DNA from: Vibrio coralliirubri | GTDB taxonomy: Bacteria > Pseudomonadota > Gammaproteobacteria > Enterobacterales > Vibrionaceae | DNA length: 64,000 bases | NCBI RefSeq assembly: GCF_024347375.1 | Contig: NZ_AP025470.1 | Span: 2,976,001-3,040,000, forward strand | Reading direction: 5' to 3' | Part shown: positions 50,060 through 60,544 of the stretch, one piece after another | Position numbering within the stretch: the stretch's first letter is position 1 | Layout: each line of letters starts with the position of its first letter | The notes under the pieces: model-generated | The model's database searches: none | What the model was told of the DNA's origin: nothing | The model's input: only the letters and a program-made list of their open reading frames with translations | Translations under genes and position numbers: made by a program

Positions 50060-50758
50060 CTATTTTAGTGCGTCATCAAGGCTTTGATCGCCTAAGTGAC
50101 GTACATCTTTACCCTTCACAAAGTAAATAATGTATTCGCAGATATTTTGGCAGCGGTCTCCCACTCGTTCAATCGCACGCGCTGACCACATCACCTGCAA
50201 AATATTAGGGATGTTCTTAGGATCTTCCATCATATAGGTCATTAACTGACGAATAACGGCCTCGTACTCCGCATCCAACTTATCATCAAGCTTGTGAACT
50301 TCAGCTGCCGCATCAACATCCATACGAGCAAAAGCATCTAATACTTGGTGAAGCATGGTGATAGCCTGACGGCAAAGAGGCTCTAAAGATACGTGGAATT
50401 TCTGCTCTTTGGTTGAAGGGATCTCTATCGCACCTTGAGCAATTTTAGAGGCAACATCGCCAATACGTTCCAGATCGGTAATCGTTTTGATGATCGCCAT
50501 AATCAAACGCAGATCTTTCGCTGTCGGCTGACGCTTTGCAATGATTCGAGTACACGCCTCATCAATCGACACTTCCATCGCATTCACTTTGTGGTCATCA
50601 CGAATCACTTTTTTAGCCAATTCAACATCGTCTTTATGAAGCGCCTGCATTGCAAACGAGAGTTGCTGCTCCACTAACCCGCCCATGGTCAATACATGAG
50701 TACGGATCGATTCTAACTCGACATTGAATTGCCCTGAAATGTGGCGACCGAAATGCAT
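50060..50758 (-). CDS. phoU: Phosphate signalling protein PhoU
   Basis: Negative regulator that couples Pst transporter activity to the PhoR sensor. Two PhoU repeats of three helices are visible, each with metal-binding-type motifs ([17 protein letters not shown] and [18 protein letters not shown]). The open frame starts 21 codons upstream, but the ATG at 50758 ([11 protein letters not shown]) follows AAGGAGCAAGT and is the family start; 232 residues. It starts 74 bp after pstB and is last in the pstCAB-phoU run. Confidence 0.97.
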   Translation of the reverse strand: MHFGRHISGQFNVELESIRTHVLTMGGLVEQQLSFAMQALHKDDVELAKKVIRDDHKVNAMEVSIDEACTRIIAKRQPTAKDLRLIMAIIKTITDLERIGDVASKIAQGAIEIPSTKEQKFHVSLEPLCRQAITMLHQVLDAFARMDVDAAAEVHKLDDKLDAEYEAVIRQLMTYMMEDPKNIPNILQVMWSARAIERVGDRCQNICEYIIYFVKGKDVRHLGDQSLDDALK

Positions 50759-50832
50759 ACTTGCTCCTTGAAAGAAATGAAGAAAGCCATTTTTGTAGAG
50801 TGACTTAGCTCTAGATGACACCTTTGTAGAGG

Positions 50833-51651
50833 TTAGCCATATCTACCAGTAATGTAGTCTTCCGTCTGGTTTTTCAATGGAGACGTAAAAATTGAGTCCG
50901 TATCTGAGTACTCGATCAATTTTCCCATATGAATAAAGGCAGTATGGTCACTTACGCGCGCGGCTTGTTGCATGTTGTGGGTAACAATCACCACTGTGTA
51001 TTGCGTTTTGAGATCGTTGATCAGCTCTTCAATCGTCAAAGTGGAAATCGGATCGAGTGCAGATGTCGGCTCATCTAACAAAAGTACTTCAGGCTCAATC
51101 GCAACCGCACGAGCGATAACCAAACGCTGCTGTTGGCCGCCAGATAAACCAAAAGCATTCTCATGCAATCGATCCTTCACTTCATCCCATAGAGCAGCAG
51201 CGCGCAGAGAGCGTTCAACCGCATCATCAAGGTCGCGGCTGTTGCTAACGCCTTGCAGCCTCAAGCCATAAACCACATTCTCATAGATAGATTTAGGAAA
51301 AGGGTTCGGACGCTGGAATACCATACCAACACGACGTCGTAAGGTCGCGACATCCACCTTAGGGTGATAGACGTTCTTGCCATGAAGCTTCACTTTCCCG
51401 GAAACCTTACAGCCCTCAACAAGATCGTTCATGCGATTAATGCAGCGCAGCAGAGTCGACTTACCACAGCCAGAAGGGCCGATAAACGCGGTCACCTGCC
51501 CCTTCGGGATCTGCATCGAGATATCATCAAGTGCTTGGCTCTCTTTATAGTAAAGATTTAGCCCTTCAATCGAGATAGCAATTTGCTCATCCTTCAGGTT
51601 GTGAACATCAAGTGGTGCTTGGTAACCCAAGGTTTCATTAATCGAGAACAT
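50833..51651 (-). CDS. pstB: Phosphate ABC transporter ATPase PstB
   Basis: ATPase of the high-affinity phosphate importer. Walker [10 protein letters not shown] (residues 58-66), [20 protein letters not shown], signature [14 protein letters not shown], Walker [14 protein letters not shown], switch [19 protein letters not shown]. At 272 residues it has slightly more N-terminal sequence than E. coli PstB (257). Its ATG directly abuts the pstA TAG, so the genes are translationally linked. Confidence 0.98.
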   Translation of the reverse strand: MFSINETLGYQAPLDVHNLKDEQIAISIEGLNLYYKESQALDDISMQIPKGQVTAFIGPSGCGKSTLLRCINRMNDLVEGCKVSGKVKLHGKNVYHPKVDVATLRRRVGMVFQRPNPFPKSIYENVVYGLRLQGVSNSRDLDDAVERSLRAAALWDEVKDRLHENAFGLSGGQQQRLVIARAVAIEPEVLLLDEPTSALDPISTLTIEELINDLKTQYTVVIVTHNMQQAARVSDHTAFIHMGKLIEYSDTDSIFTSPLKNQTEDYITGRYG

Positions 51652-53364
51652 CTAATCTTGTCCTAAGGTTCGGTATTTTTCACGCAAGTTATTACGGATA
51701 TTGATGGCTGTTAAATTCAACCCAACAATCACCGTAACCAATAAAAATGAAGTCGCATACACTAAAGGTCGTGCCGCTTCGATATTAGAGGTTTGAAAAC
51801 CAACATCATAGATATGAAAGCCTAAATGCATGAACTTTCTGTCTAAGTGTAGATACGGGAACTGACCATCGACTGGCAAGCTGGATGCTAATTTCACAAC
51901 ACCCACCAGCATTAGTGGAGCAACTTCCCCCGCAGCTCTCGCGATTGCCAAAATTAAACCAGTGATAATCGCTGGGCTTGCCATCGGTAAAACAATGCGC
52001 CAAAGCGTCTCAAATTGAGTCGCACCAAGCGCTAATGAACCGTGCCTCACTGCACTAGGAATGCGCGTTAAGCCCTCTTCAGTGGTTACGATAACCACTG
52101 GAAGCGTCAAGACCGCTAAGGTTAGTGCTGACCAAAGTAGGCCCGGTGTGCCAAATGTCGGAGCGGGTAATCGTTCTGCATAAAACAACGTATCAATCGA
52201 GCCACCAATGGTATAGACGAAGAAACCTAAACCAAAAACGCCATACACAATCGACGGTACACCCGCCAAGTTAATCACGGCGATACGAATTAAACGTGTC
52301 AGTGCGTTGTTTTTTGCGTATTCATGAAGATATATCGCAGCGACCACGCCAAGCGGCATCACGACGATCGACATGAGAATAACCAACAGAACAGTGCCGA
52401 AGATCGCAGGAAATACACCGCCTTCAGAGTTTGAGTCTCGTGGATTCTCTGATAAGAACTTCCAAACTTGTTTGCCCCAGTGCCCAACCTTTTCTAGGTA
52501 AGACATATTATTCGGGTACCAATAATCCAAAATGTGACTGAGCGAGATCTCGACCAACTCGCCTGTCATATCCTCAACCAGCAAGCTTTCGACATTAAGT
52601 TGCGTTCTAAGGTGCTCAAGCTTAACTTCGGCTTCACCTAACTGGCGGTTTAATTCCAGTTTAGTTTGAGTATAGGTTGTAAGGTATTCATCACTCACTG
52701 ACTCATTGAGTTCAAGCTTACGCTTTTCTAAGCGCAGGTTTTCCAATTGCCAGCTGATATTGCGAATTTCTTGGTTCACGACACGCGACGTTTCTTTACG
52801 TAACGTATCAGCGAACGCCAAGCCTTGTTCGAGCTTTTGGTCTATGTTCGAATCAAAGGTGCCAGAAGCGGTTTTAAAACCCACCGGCTTACCAAAGAAA
52901 TAACCACCTCGACTTCGTTCAATCACAACCCAATCTAGCGGGGTGGTTGGTTCACGTAAGTTAACATCCAGAATGGAAACAAAGTCCGCAGGGTACAGCT
53001 CTCTGTTGGCAACTTTGATGCTTAAGCGCTGTATTAGCCCAGTCGAGAGGTTTTGAGGCGACAAGAGATCATGGACTTGTGGAACTTGCTCTATCGGGAT
53101 GTATTTTCGTTCATATAGCTGACCAACCAATACATCTTGTTTGGATACGGTTTCGTCAAGATCGACCACGAGCGATAAGTCTTTGGAATCAACTTGCCAT
53201 TGGTACAAAGGTGCGGGCCAAAAATAGGTTAAGCCCTTCCAACCAATCAGCAGCATTAGGCCAAGAACAGAAAGCATACTGATGCTCACCGCCCCACCCG
53301 TTAGCCAGATCCACGGAGAGCCCGATTTAACCCAAGACAATAATGACTTCAGTTTATTCATCAT
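51652..53364 (-). CDS. pstA: Phosphate ABC transporter permease PstA with long periplasmic insert
   Basis: Membrane permease of the Pst importer. At 570 residues it is nearly twice the usual size (about 296 in E. coli). After TM1 (about residues 18-42) come some 260 extra residues, including a predicted coiled coil (about 185-255, with ISWQLENLRLEKRKLEL and TQTKLELNRQLGEAEVKLEH). The normal permease block follows from about residue 320, with the EAA loop GSLALGATQFETLWRIVLP. PstC in the same operon is similarly enlarged. It lies 108 bp after pstC. Confidence 0.93.
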   Translation of the reverse strand: MMNKLKSLLSWVKSGSPWIWLTGGAVSISMLSVLGLMLLIGWKGLTYFWPAPLYQWQVDSKDLSLVVDLDETVSKQDVLVGQLYERKYIPIEQVPQVHDLLSPQNLSTGLIQRLSIKVANRELYPADFVSILDVNLREPTTPLDWVVIERSRGGYFFGKPVGFKTASGTFDSNIDQKLEQGLAFADTLRKETSRVVNQEIRNISWQLENLRLEKRKLELNESVSDEYLTTYTQTKLELNRQLGEAEVKLEHLRTQLNVESLLVEDMTGELVEISLSHILDYWYPNNMSYLEKVGHWGKQVWKFLSENPRDSNSEGGVFPAIFGTVLLVILMSIVVMPLGVVAAIYLHEYAKNNALTRLIRIAVINLAGVPSIVYGVFGLGFFVYTIGGSIDTLFYAERLPAPTFGTPGLLWSALTLAVLTLPVVIVTTEEGLTRIPSAVRHGSLALGATQFETLWRIVLPMASPAIITGLILAIARAAGEVAPLMLVGVVKLASSLPVDGQFPYLHLDRKFMHLGFHIYDVGFQTSNIEAARPLVYATSFLLVTVIVGLNLTAINIRNNLREKYRTLGQD

Positions 53365-53472
53365 GATCGACCTTGCTCTTGACGTACTGAACTCAAGGAA
53401 CTGAGAAGATCACGAGACACGCTAGTCAAGCCACTAAAAGCCATTGACGTACATTGAGGCAAACCTTTACAA

Positions 53473-55689
53473 CTACAGCGCACGATATTTATCTCTCAGT
53501 CTTTGTCTAACCCACTCAGCAACTGAGTTCACCGCGAATGTAAAGATAAACAGCAACAGTGCAGCCAAGAACAGCAAGCGGAAATGAGAACCACCCACTT
53601 CTGATTCTGGCAGCTCAACAGCAATCGTTGCCGATAAGGTTCTCATCCCTTCCAAAATATTCCAGTCAAGAATTGGAGTGTTACCTGTCGCCATCAAGAC
53701 GATCATGGTTTCACCAACCGCTCGCCCTAGGCCCATCATAACCGCAGAAAAGATACCTGGACTCGCCGTCAATAACACCACATAAATAAGCGTCTGCCAC
53801 GCCGTCGCCCCCAACGCTAATGAGCCATCAGACAAATGCTTAGGTACAGAGAAAATAGCATCTTCCGCAATCGTGAAAATCGTTGGGATGACCGCAAAGC
53901 CCATAGCAAAACCAACCACTAGCGCATTGCGTTGGTCAAAGTCGATACCATAGCTAGCCAAGAAGGTACGAATATCACCACCAAATAACAAAGCTTCAAT
54001 GTTGTTTCCACCAGCAAATACCGCAACCACTGTAATCACCAATACCGGAATCAATATCAGAGCATGCCAACCATTAGAGAAGCGACCCGTTACCATCTTC
54101 GGCAAACAGAACCAAACAAGTCCAGTCAACAGTGTGCTCAGTGGCAATAGCACCATTAATGAGAAGACAGCCGTTAAATGCGTCTCGACGATTGGAGCAA
54201 ACCAAAGCCCAGCCAAGAATCCGATGATCACAGTCGGAAGCGCTTCCATCAGTTCGATCGAAGGCTTCACCACTCTTCGCATGCGTGGAGACATGAAGTA
54301 AGCGGTGTAAATAGCTCCGAGCACAGCAACCGGCACAGCAAACATCATCGCAAACAGAGCGGCTTTAATAGTACCGAACGTGATAGGTACTAAACTGAAT
54401 TTCTCTTCAAAGTCATCGTTCGCCGACGTTGATTGCCAAACGTATTGCGGTTCAGGGTAACTTTCATACCAGACCTTTTGCCAAAGCGATGAGAATGAGA
54501 TCTGTGGATATTCATTGTCGAGTTTAGCCACACTGATGGTGCCATCAATCAAGGTCGCAAGATGCAGTTCATTGGCAGACATAGCCGCTAGTTGTGGTGA
54601 TTTATCAAAGGCTCGTTCAAACAACGACAGCTTTTCACTGGTCGTATAGTGGCTTTGTAATGTGCCGTTCTTATAGAAACTATAAAAACCCTTTCTATAA
54701 GTATCAGGAAGAATAAATTGCACTTGTTCAGCTAGTTGGAAGTCTCGAATATGGGTCAGGCTACGTTTTTCATCTTTGAGTACATCGAACCACTGAGAAA
54801 CCTGTCCGTCCTCATGCGTAACCAACAGTGAATAAGCTCCAGACAGTAAATCGATGCTTTTCACGGAATGCTTCGCATCATTTAAGCTAAGATCAATCAC
54901 TTCACGAACATCAAAACCGTTATCTGATAGTTTCAAAACAACCAAATCCGATTGTGCTCGAAGGTACAAAGTTTGCCCATCAGGCGTGACAAGCAGTTGC
55001 TGTTGCAAGCCCAGCTTATCCGATAGCCATTGTCTCTTCTGAAAAACATACTGACCAGTAAGGTCACTCTGATACCACTTAACCAAGACTCGTTGGTCAC
55101 TTAACTGAGCGGCAACCGTAATCCCACGTCCATTTTTAGAGAACGCGAATTTGTCGATCGTCGCTCCAATTGATGATTCATCATTTAAAAACGGTTCAGG
55201 GAGAGTGATTTGCTCAATTTTAGGTTCGGCTTCACTGCCCTTTTTCAGCACAGGCGCACTATACTCAGGATAGAAAAAAGTAAGATTGCTTGCGCTGTCG
55301 GCAAAGGCAAACCAGTTTTCAGATGGGGTATTTCGAGAAAAGGCGATGGGGTTGGCTACAACATCACGCTCAAAGTAAGAGTGTGTATTTTGAGACTCTA
55401 AATCCCAAAACTGTACCAAACCGGATTTTTCGATAGTAAATGCATGCTGACCATATTCATCAACCGATAAGACGATAGGCTCTTCGACGGCAACGGTCTT
55501 CACAGCTTGGTCTGTCTCTAAACCAGTATCAGAAAATACCGGTAAAATGACCATCGCCAAGTAAACAAAGATCAATACTAGGGCAGCTAGAACACTGACC
55601 GCGCCACATGTCACCGAAAAACGGACGAGACGATCTTTCAACCATCTTTTTTTGTCGCGCTCTTTCAATGAAAATTGGGCTGAAGCCAT
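53473..55689 (-). CDS. pstC: Phosphate ABC transporter permease PstC with large periplasmic domain
   Basis: Partner permease of PstA. The 738 residues far exceed the usual 320 or so. TM1 (about residues 28-52) is followed by some 380 residues with WD40/propeller-like spacing (VLSVDEYGQHAFTIEKSGLV, LVTPDGQTLYLRAQSDLVVL, LLVTHEDGQVSQWFDVL). The normal permease block starts at about residue 440 (FGTIKAALFAMMFAVPVAVL), with the EAA loop GSLALGATAWQTLIYVVLL. First gene of pstC-A-B-phoU, with PHO-box repeats just upstream. Confidence 0.93.
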   Translation of the reverse strand: MASAQFSLKERDKKRWLKDRLVRFSVTCGAVSVLAALVLIFVYLAMVILPVFSDTGLETDQAVKTVAVEEPIVLSVDEYGQHAFTIEKSGLVQFWDLESQNTHSYFERDVVANPIAFSRNTPSENWFAFADSASNLTFFYPEYSAPVLKKGSEAEPKIEQITLPEPFLNDESSIGATIDKFAFSKNGRGITVAAQLSDQRVLVKWYQSDLTGQYVFQKRQWLSDKLGLQQQLLVTPDGQTLYLRAQSDLVVLKLSDNGFDVREVIDLSLNDAKHSVKSIDLLSGAYSLLVTHEDGQVSQWFDVLKDEKRSLTHIRDFQLAEQVQFILPDTYRKGFYSFYKNGTLQSHYTTSEKLSLFERAFDKSPQLAAMSANELHLATLIDGTISVAKLDNEYPQISFSSLWQKVWYESYPEPQYVWQSTSANDDFEEKFSLVPITFGTIKAALFAMMFAVPVAVLGAIYTAYFMSPRMRRVVKPSIELMEALPTVIIGFLAGLWFAPIVETHLTAVFSLMVLLPLSTLLTGLVWFCLPKMVTGRFSNGWHALILIPVLVITVVAVFAGGNNIEALLFGGDIRTFLASYGIDFDQRNALVVGFAMGFAVIPTIFTIAEDAIFSVPKHLSDGSLALGATAWQTLIYVVLLTASPGIFSAVMMGLGRAVGETMIVLMATGNTPILDWNILEGMRTLSATIAVELPESEVGGSHFRLLFLAALLLFIFTFAVNSVAEWVRQRLRDKYRAL

Positions 55690-55713
55690 CTGTTTATCTA
55701 CCTTTTTTTAGCT

Positions 55714-55742
55714 ACTGACATAATATGTACGTTAGATGACAA
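55714..55742 (-). promoter_or_regulatory. PHO-box repeats upstream of pstC
   Basis: On the minus strand TTGTCAT-CTAA-CGTACAT-ATTA-TGTCAGT: three 7-bp PhoB half-sites with an 11-bp period (consensus CTGTCAT). The first and third are good matches, the middle weaker. They lie 25-53 bp before the pstC start. ppk is transcribed the other way from the same gap. Confidence 0.65.
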
Positions 55743-55889
55743 TTATATTACAAGTTACGTTAAACAACTGAAACTAATAACAAGTTTGTTAGCCATATTT
55801 CTTAAAGTAAGATCATAGATTTGGTGTATTTTGCCATTCTAATTTAAAGTAATCAGCTCTATAGCCAGTACTCAAGGATTCTCATCTCG

Positions 55890-57986
55890 ATGGAAAAAGA
55901 CTATGTCACAAAAGAACTTAGCTGGTTATCCTTCAATGAAAGAGTGCTCCAAGAAGCGGCAGATAAGTCAGTCCCCTTAATCGAAAGAGTTCGTTTTTTA
56001 GGTATTTACTCGAAAAACCTCGATGAGTTTTACAAAGTCCGATTTGCTGATGTGAAGCGAAAGATCTTACTTCAAGATCCACAGCTAACCTCCAACTCAC
56101 CGAAAGCCTTGCTGACTCAAATGCAGAGCAAAGCGAGCAAGCTCGATGCTCAATTCCATGAACTGTATAACGACTTGCTATTGGAATTGGTACGCAATCG
56201 TATTTTTCTGGTCAACGAACAACAAATCAGCGAAGAACAAAGTGGCTGGATAAAAAAGTACTTTAAGAAAAAAGTGCTGCCACACTTAACGCCGCTTCTC
56301 TTGAACGAAGATAGCCAGTTACTTAATATTCTCAAAGATGAACAAAGTTACTTAGCCATCGATATCGAGCGCGAGACATCATCTCAATATGTCTTACTCG
56401 AAATCCCATCAGAGACGCTCCCTCGATTTGTTAAGCTACCGGAACCTTCGGGTTCGCAGCGTACAACTTTGATCTTGTTAGATAATATAGTTCGATTTTG
56501 TTTGGATGACTTACTTAAAGGATTCTTTGAGTATGACTCATTGCGTTGTTTTGCGATAAAAATGACACGTGATGCCGATTATGATCTTCAAGAAGACAAT
56601 GAAAATAACCTATTAGAATCGATGTCTTTAGGTTTAGAGCAGCGCTTAACGGCACTGCCGATACGTCTGATCTATGAGTCAGAGATGCCCGCTGAAATGC
56701 TCAACTTCTTACAAGTCAGACTTAAACTGTCTGACTATGACAGTGTCATCGCAGGTGGGCGCTATCATAACTTCAAACATTTCTCTGAGTTCCCAAGCCT
56801 TAACCGACATGATTTAGTTAATCGTCCTCTACCCGCGATTAAATGCGCGCATTTCAGCCATTACCCAAACTATTTCGAAGCGATCAAAGCTCGTGACATC
56901 TTACTCCATTACCCTTATCACACTTTTAATCACATCACTGAACTTGTTAGGCAGGCTTCCTTTGATCCCAAGGTAACCTCCATCAAAATAAACGTTTACC
57001 GTGTTGCGGAGGGCTCAAAACTCCTCAGCTCGATCATCGATGCAGCACACAATGGCAAAAAGGTCACTGTGGTTGTCGAGCTGCAAGCACGCTTTGATGA
57101 GCAAGCCAACATTCAATGGACCAAGAAACTTCAAGAAGCGGGTGTAAAGGTCATCCATGGCATCCCTAGTTTGAAGATCCATTCCAAGCTGCTGCTCATC
57201 AAACGAAAAGAAGGCAAGCATACAGAGCATTATGCCCATATTGGCACTGGCAACTTCCATGAAGTTACAGCGCGCGTGTATACCGATTTTTCTCTGCTCA
57301 CTGCGAATGAAGATTTGACTCAAGAGGTGAGACAAGTCTTTAAGTATATTGAAAACCCTTATCAAAAGTCCCAGTTCAAACAACTGATTGTGTCACCAAA
57401 GAATACTAGAAAACGTCTGTACCAATTGATAGATCATGAAATACAAAACGCGATAGAAGGTAAACCTGCAAGCATCACTCTAAAACTCAACAACTTGGTC
57501 GATCGAGAGATCATTGAAAAGATCTACCAGGCTAGCCAAGCCAATGTAAAAGTGAGAATGGTCATTCGCGGCATGTGCTCTCTTGTCCCTGGCATAGCCA
57601 ACATAAGTGATCATATTGAGATAGTCAGTGTGGTCGATCGTTTCCTCGAACATCCGAGAGTGATGATATTTGGTAACGCTGAAAAGCCGAAAGTCTATAT
57701 CTCTTCTGCTGACTGGATGACACGAAACTTTGATCATCGCATCGAAGTTGCAGCCCCAATTTTAGACCCTAAGATCAAGCAAACCATTATCGATATCACC
57801 GAGTTTCATTTTGATGACAGCAACAAAGCTCGATTACTAAACCAAGCGATGAGCAACCCTTACATACAACCACCAGCAAACCCACTTGATTACCCGACGT
57901 CACAACTCTCCACTTACCACTATATTAAACGTATGGAGAAACTTGCTCGCAAGAAGTACAAACAAGAGAAGAAATCATGCCGCTAA
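55890..57986 (+). CDS. ppk: Polyphosphate kinase 1
   Basis: Makes long-chain polyphosphate from ATP, reversibly, at the inner face of the membrane. N-terminal domain KELSWLSFNERVLQEAADKS; the two phospholipase-D-like catalytic domains carry the phosphorylated histidine in YAHIGTGNFHEVTARVYTDF and the second histidine region SSADWMTRNFDHRIEVAAPI. At 698 residues it is close to E. coli (688). It overlaps the start of ppx by 10 bp and is divergent from the pst operon. Confidence 0.97.
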   Translation: MEKDYVTKELSWLSFNERVLQEAADKSVPLIERVRFLGIYSKNLDEFYKVRFADVKRKILLQDPQLTSNSPKALLTQMQSKASKLDAQFHELYNDLLLELVRNRIFLVNEQQISEEQSGWIKKYFKKKVLPHLTPLLLNEDSQLLNILKDEQSYLAIDIERETSSQYVLLEIPSETLPRFVKLPEPSGSQRTTLILLDNIVRFCLDDLLKGFFEYDSLRCFAIKMTRDADYDLQEDNENNLLESMSLGLEQRLTALPIRLIYESEMPAEMLNFLQVRLKLSDYDSVIAGGRYHNFKHFSEFPSLNRHDLVNRPLPAIKCAHFSHYPNYFEAIKARDILLHYPYHTFNHITELVRQASFDPKVTSIKINVYRVAEGSKLLSSIIDAAHNGKKVTVVVELQARFDEQANIQWTKKLQEAGVKVIHGIPSLKIHSKLLLIKRKEGKHTEHYAHIGTGNFHEVTARVYTDFSLLTANEDLTQEVRQVFKYIENPYQKSQFKQLIVSPKNTRKRLYQLIDHEIQNAIEGKPASITLKLNNLVDREIIEKIYQASQANVKVRMVIRGMCSLVPGIANISDHIEIVSVVDRFLEHPRVMIFGNAEKPKVYISSADWMTRNFDHRIEVAAPILDPKIKQTIIDITEFHFDDSNKARLLNQAMSNPYIQPPANPLDYPTSQLSTYHYIKRMEKLARKKYKQEKKSCR

Positions 57987-59488
57987 TTGATAACAAACAT
58001 TCTCGATGTATTGCCGCTATCGACTTGGGTTCGAACAGCTTCCACATGGTGGTTGCCCGGGTATTCGATCAACACCTGCAATTAGTCAGCAGACACAAAC
58101 AGAAAGTGAGATTAGGTGATGGATTGGATGAACGTAACGTCCTATCTGAAAGCGCTATCGAGCGAGGCCTAGAATGCCTCAAAGTGTTCGCAGAACGACT
58201 GGCGGATTTTGAGCTTGATGATGTCAGAGTTGTTGCGACTCATACCCTAAGAAAAGCCAAAAACGCTAAAGACTTCTTAGAGCAAGCCAAACCACTGTTT
58301 CCTTTTCCAATAGAGATCATTTCCGGTCAAGAAGAAGCTCGAATAATCTATAACGGTGTAGAACACACTCAAACCGCTTCTGAATCTAAGTTGGTTATTG
58401 ATATCGGTGGTGGCAGTACCGAACTCGTCGCAGGACAAGGTTTTACCCCCCTAATTATGCGCAGTTTACCGATGGGATGCGTCAACTTCACCCAACGTTT
58501 CTTTGCTGACGAAGGGCTAACTTCACAACACTTCTCAGATGCTTATACCGCAGCTACTCGTCTATTGATGCCGTTGATTGAAGAATACACAAAAGCCCCT
58601 TGGGAAATCGCTTTTGGCTCATCAGGGACTGCTAAATCAATAAAAGAGGTACTCATTGGCTTAGGGTTCACCGACGGTCTCATTACGCCCCAACGCCTGT
58701 CTTATTTGAAGAATCACTTATGTGAATTTTCATCATCCAACACCTTAAATCTTTCAGGCTTAAGTGATGATAGAAAGCCTGTGTTTGCTGCTGGCGTCAC
58801 CATTCTTTCAGCAGCCATGGATACGCTAGACATCAAGGAGTTACATTTTTCTGATGGTGCCCTGAGAGAAGGCGTTCTTTATGACATGGAGGATCGATTT
58901 AAAGATATTGATGTTCGAACAAGAACTGCCGAAACGCTCGTCTCTCGATACCATGTAGACGTAACTCATGGCAAGAAAGTCAAAGTACTCGCCCTTGCAT
59001 TGCTGAAACAAGTGCAGCCTCAAGTGACAACTGCGGTCACTAATGAGCTGTATGATCTGCTTGGTTGGGCTGCATTACTTCATGAGGTAGGACAAAGCAT
59101 TGCATTCCAAGGCTATCACCGCCATTCGGCTTATCTGCTTAAGCACACGACAATGCCAGGCTTCAATACTGAGCAGCAGCGTTTTATATCAACATTGGTT
59201 CGCTATCAAAGAAAAGCGCTCAAGCTACAAGATTTGCCGGAACTTTCTCTGTTTACTCAGCAACAAGTCACCCTGCTGGTTCGTATATTGAGACTTGCTA
59301 TCTTACTCAACCGTCAGCGAAATCAAGCACTGGCCCCAGACGTAACTCTAACGATTGAACAACAGGATAACTGGGAATTGAAAGGATCTAACAGCGATTG
59401 GTTGGCACAAAACCAACTGCTTGATTGTGAACTTAAAGAAGAGCAACAACGTTGGCAAAATGCTGGATGGTCGTTAAAGCTAAAATAA
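57977..59488 (+). CDS. ppx: Exopolyphosphatase
   Basis: Ppx/GppA-family enzyme that releases phosphate from polyphosphate ends. It has an actin-like ATPase core with AAIDLGSNSFHMVVARV, GQEEARIIYNGV, IDIGGGSTELVAG and AFGSSGTAKS, plus a C-terminal HD-like domain (AALLHEVGQSIAFQGYHRHS). At 503 residues it is close to E. coli Ppx (513). Its start overlaps the ppk end by 10 bp, so synthesis and breakdown of polyphosphate are co-expressed. GppA is a related alternative; the ppk linkage favours Ppx. Confidence 0.95.
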   Translation: MPLIDNKHSRCIAAIDLGSNSFHMVVARVFDQHLQLVSRHKQKVRLGDGLDERNVLSESAIERGLECLKVFAERLADFELDDVRVVATHTLRKAKNAKDFLEQAKPLFPFPIEIISGQEEARIIYNGVEHTQTASESKLVIDIGGGSTELVAGQGFTPLIMRSLPMGCVNFTQRFFADEGLTSQHFSDAYTAATRLLMPLIEEYTKAPWEIAFGSSGTAKSIKEVLIGLGFTDGLITPQRLSYLKNHLCEFSSSNTLNLSGLSDDRKPVFAAGVTILSAAMDTLDIKELHFSDGALREGVLYDMEDRFKDIDVRTRTAETLVSRYHVDVTHGKKVKVLALALLKQVQPQVTTAVTNELYDLLGWAALLHEVGQSIAFQGYHRHSAYLLKHTTMPGFNTEQQRFISTLVRYQRKALKLQDLPELSLFTQQQVTLLVRILRLAILLNRQRNQALAPDVTLTIEQQDNWELKGSNSDWLAQNQLLDCELKEEQQRWQNAGWSLKLK

Positions 59489-59499
59489 CGAACAGTCAA

Positions 59500-59531
59500 A
59501 ATTAAAACAGCCTGCGACATCGCAAGCTGTT
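59500..59531 (-). terminator. Terminator after pstS
   Basis: Minus-strand stem AACAGCTTGCGA/TCGCAGGCTGTT (one G-U) followed by TTTTAATTTT, between the convergent ppx and pstS stops. Confidence 0.85.
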
Positions 59532-59566
59532 CATACGTTTCTTATCTAAGTTTATCGTAGCCTCAA

Positions 59567-60544
59567 TCAGAGCCCGACTTTTGCCAACTCTTGCTCTGCG
59601 AACTCAGACGGTATTGCTAAATAGCCATCTTTCTCTACAAGTTCTTGTCCTTGCTTTGAGAACACAAAAGTGAGGAACTCTCTCTCAACGGGAGAAAGCG
59701 GTTTATCTGGGTGTTTATTCACGTAAACATAAAGAAAGCGCGATAGAGGGTAATCACCACTCAAGATGTTCGCTCGAGTCGGCTCTACAAAATCAGAACC
59801 ATACTCAGCAATAGGAATTAGCTTAACGCCAGCGACACGATAGCCAATACCTGAGTAACCTATCCCACTTATTGATGATGCGACCGACTGTACAACCGAT
59901 GCAGAACCTGGCTGCTCATTGACTCGGTTCTTAAAGTCACCACCACATAATGCGTTTTGTTTGAAATAGCCATAGGTTCCCGAAACGGAATTGCGCCCAA
60001 ACAGCTGGAATCGATGTTTCGCCCAAGGTTGGTCGACGCCTAGATCTTGCCAATCGTTGAGCGGCTTAGTCGCACCACAGCGTAATGTCTCTGAAAAGAT
60101 GCCATCAATCTGACGAAAGTTGAGCCCCTCAATAGGGTTATCGCGGTGCACAAAAAGCCCAATCGCATCGATCGCCACTCGCAGTGCTGTCGGTTTATAA
60201 CCATGTTCTCTTTCAAATGCCTCTACTTCTCGCAAGCGCATCGGACGACTCATGGGCCCTAGATGAGCAGTGCCTTCTGTTAAGGCTGGAGGCGCAGTAG
60301 AAGAACCAGATGCTTGGACTTGAGCGTTAACGTTCGGGTAGTAAGATTTAAATTCCTCTACCCATAACGTCGTCATACCCGCTAAGGTATCCGAACCTAC
60401 CGATAATAAGCTCCCAGAAATGCCCGGAACCTTAGAATAATCAGGCAGTGATTCGACACTCTGTTCGGCATGAACAGGGTTAACCAAAGCAAACGCTAAT
60501 AATGAGCTGACTGGCAAACGCATCCTGCGTGTCAAACAACTCAT
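59567..60544 (-). CDS. pstS: Phosphate-binding protein, PstS family
   Basis: Periplasmic phosphate-binding protein with a signal peptide (cleavage near NPVHA-EQS) and the PstS fold: [57 protein letters not shown] and [15 protein letters not shown]. 325 residues from the ATG that overlaps the phoR stop by 4 bp; an ATG seven codons on (MRLPVSSLL) is also possible and would give a cleaner signal peptide. It is linked to phoR/phoB rather than to pstCAB, yet is the only binding protein in this phosphate block. Confidence 0.93.
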   Translation of the reverse strand: MSCLTRRMRLPVSSLLAFALVNPVHAEQSVESLPDYSKVPGISGSLLSVGSDTLAGMTTLWVEEFKSYYPNVNAQVQASGSSTAPPALTEGTAHLGPMSRPMRLREVEAFEREHGYKPTALRVAIDAIGLFVHRDNPIEGLNFRQIDGIFSETLRCGATKPLNDWQDLGVDQPWAKHRFQLFGRNSVSGTYGYFKQNALCGGDFKNRVNEQPGSASVVQSVASSISGIGYSGIGYRVAGVKLIPIAEYGSDFVEPTRANILSGDYPLSRFLYVYVNKHPDKPLSPVEREFLTFVFSKQGQELVEKDGYLAIPSEFAEQELAKVGL

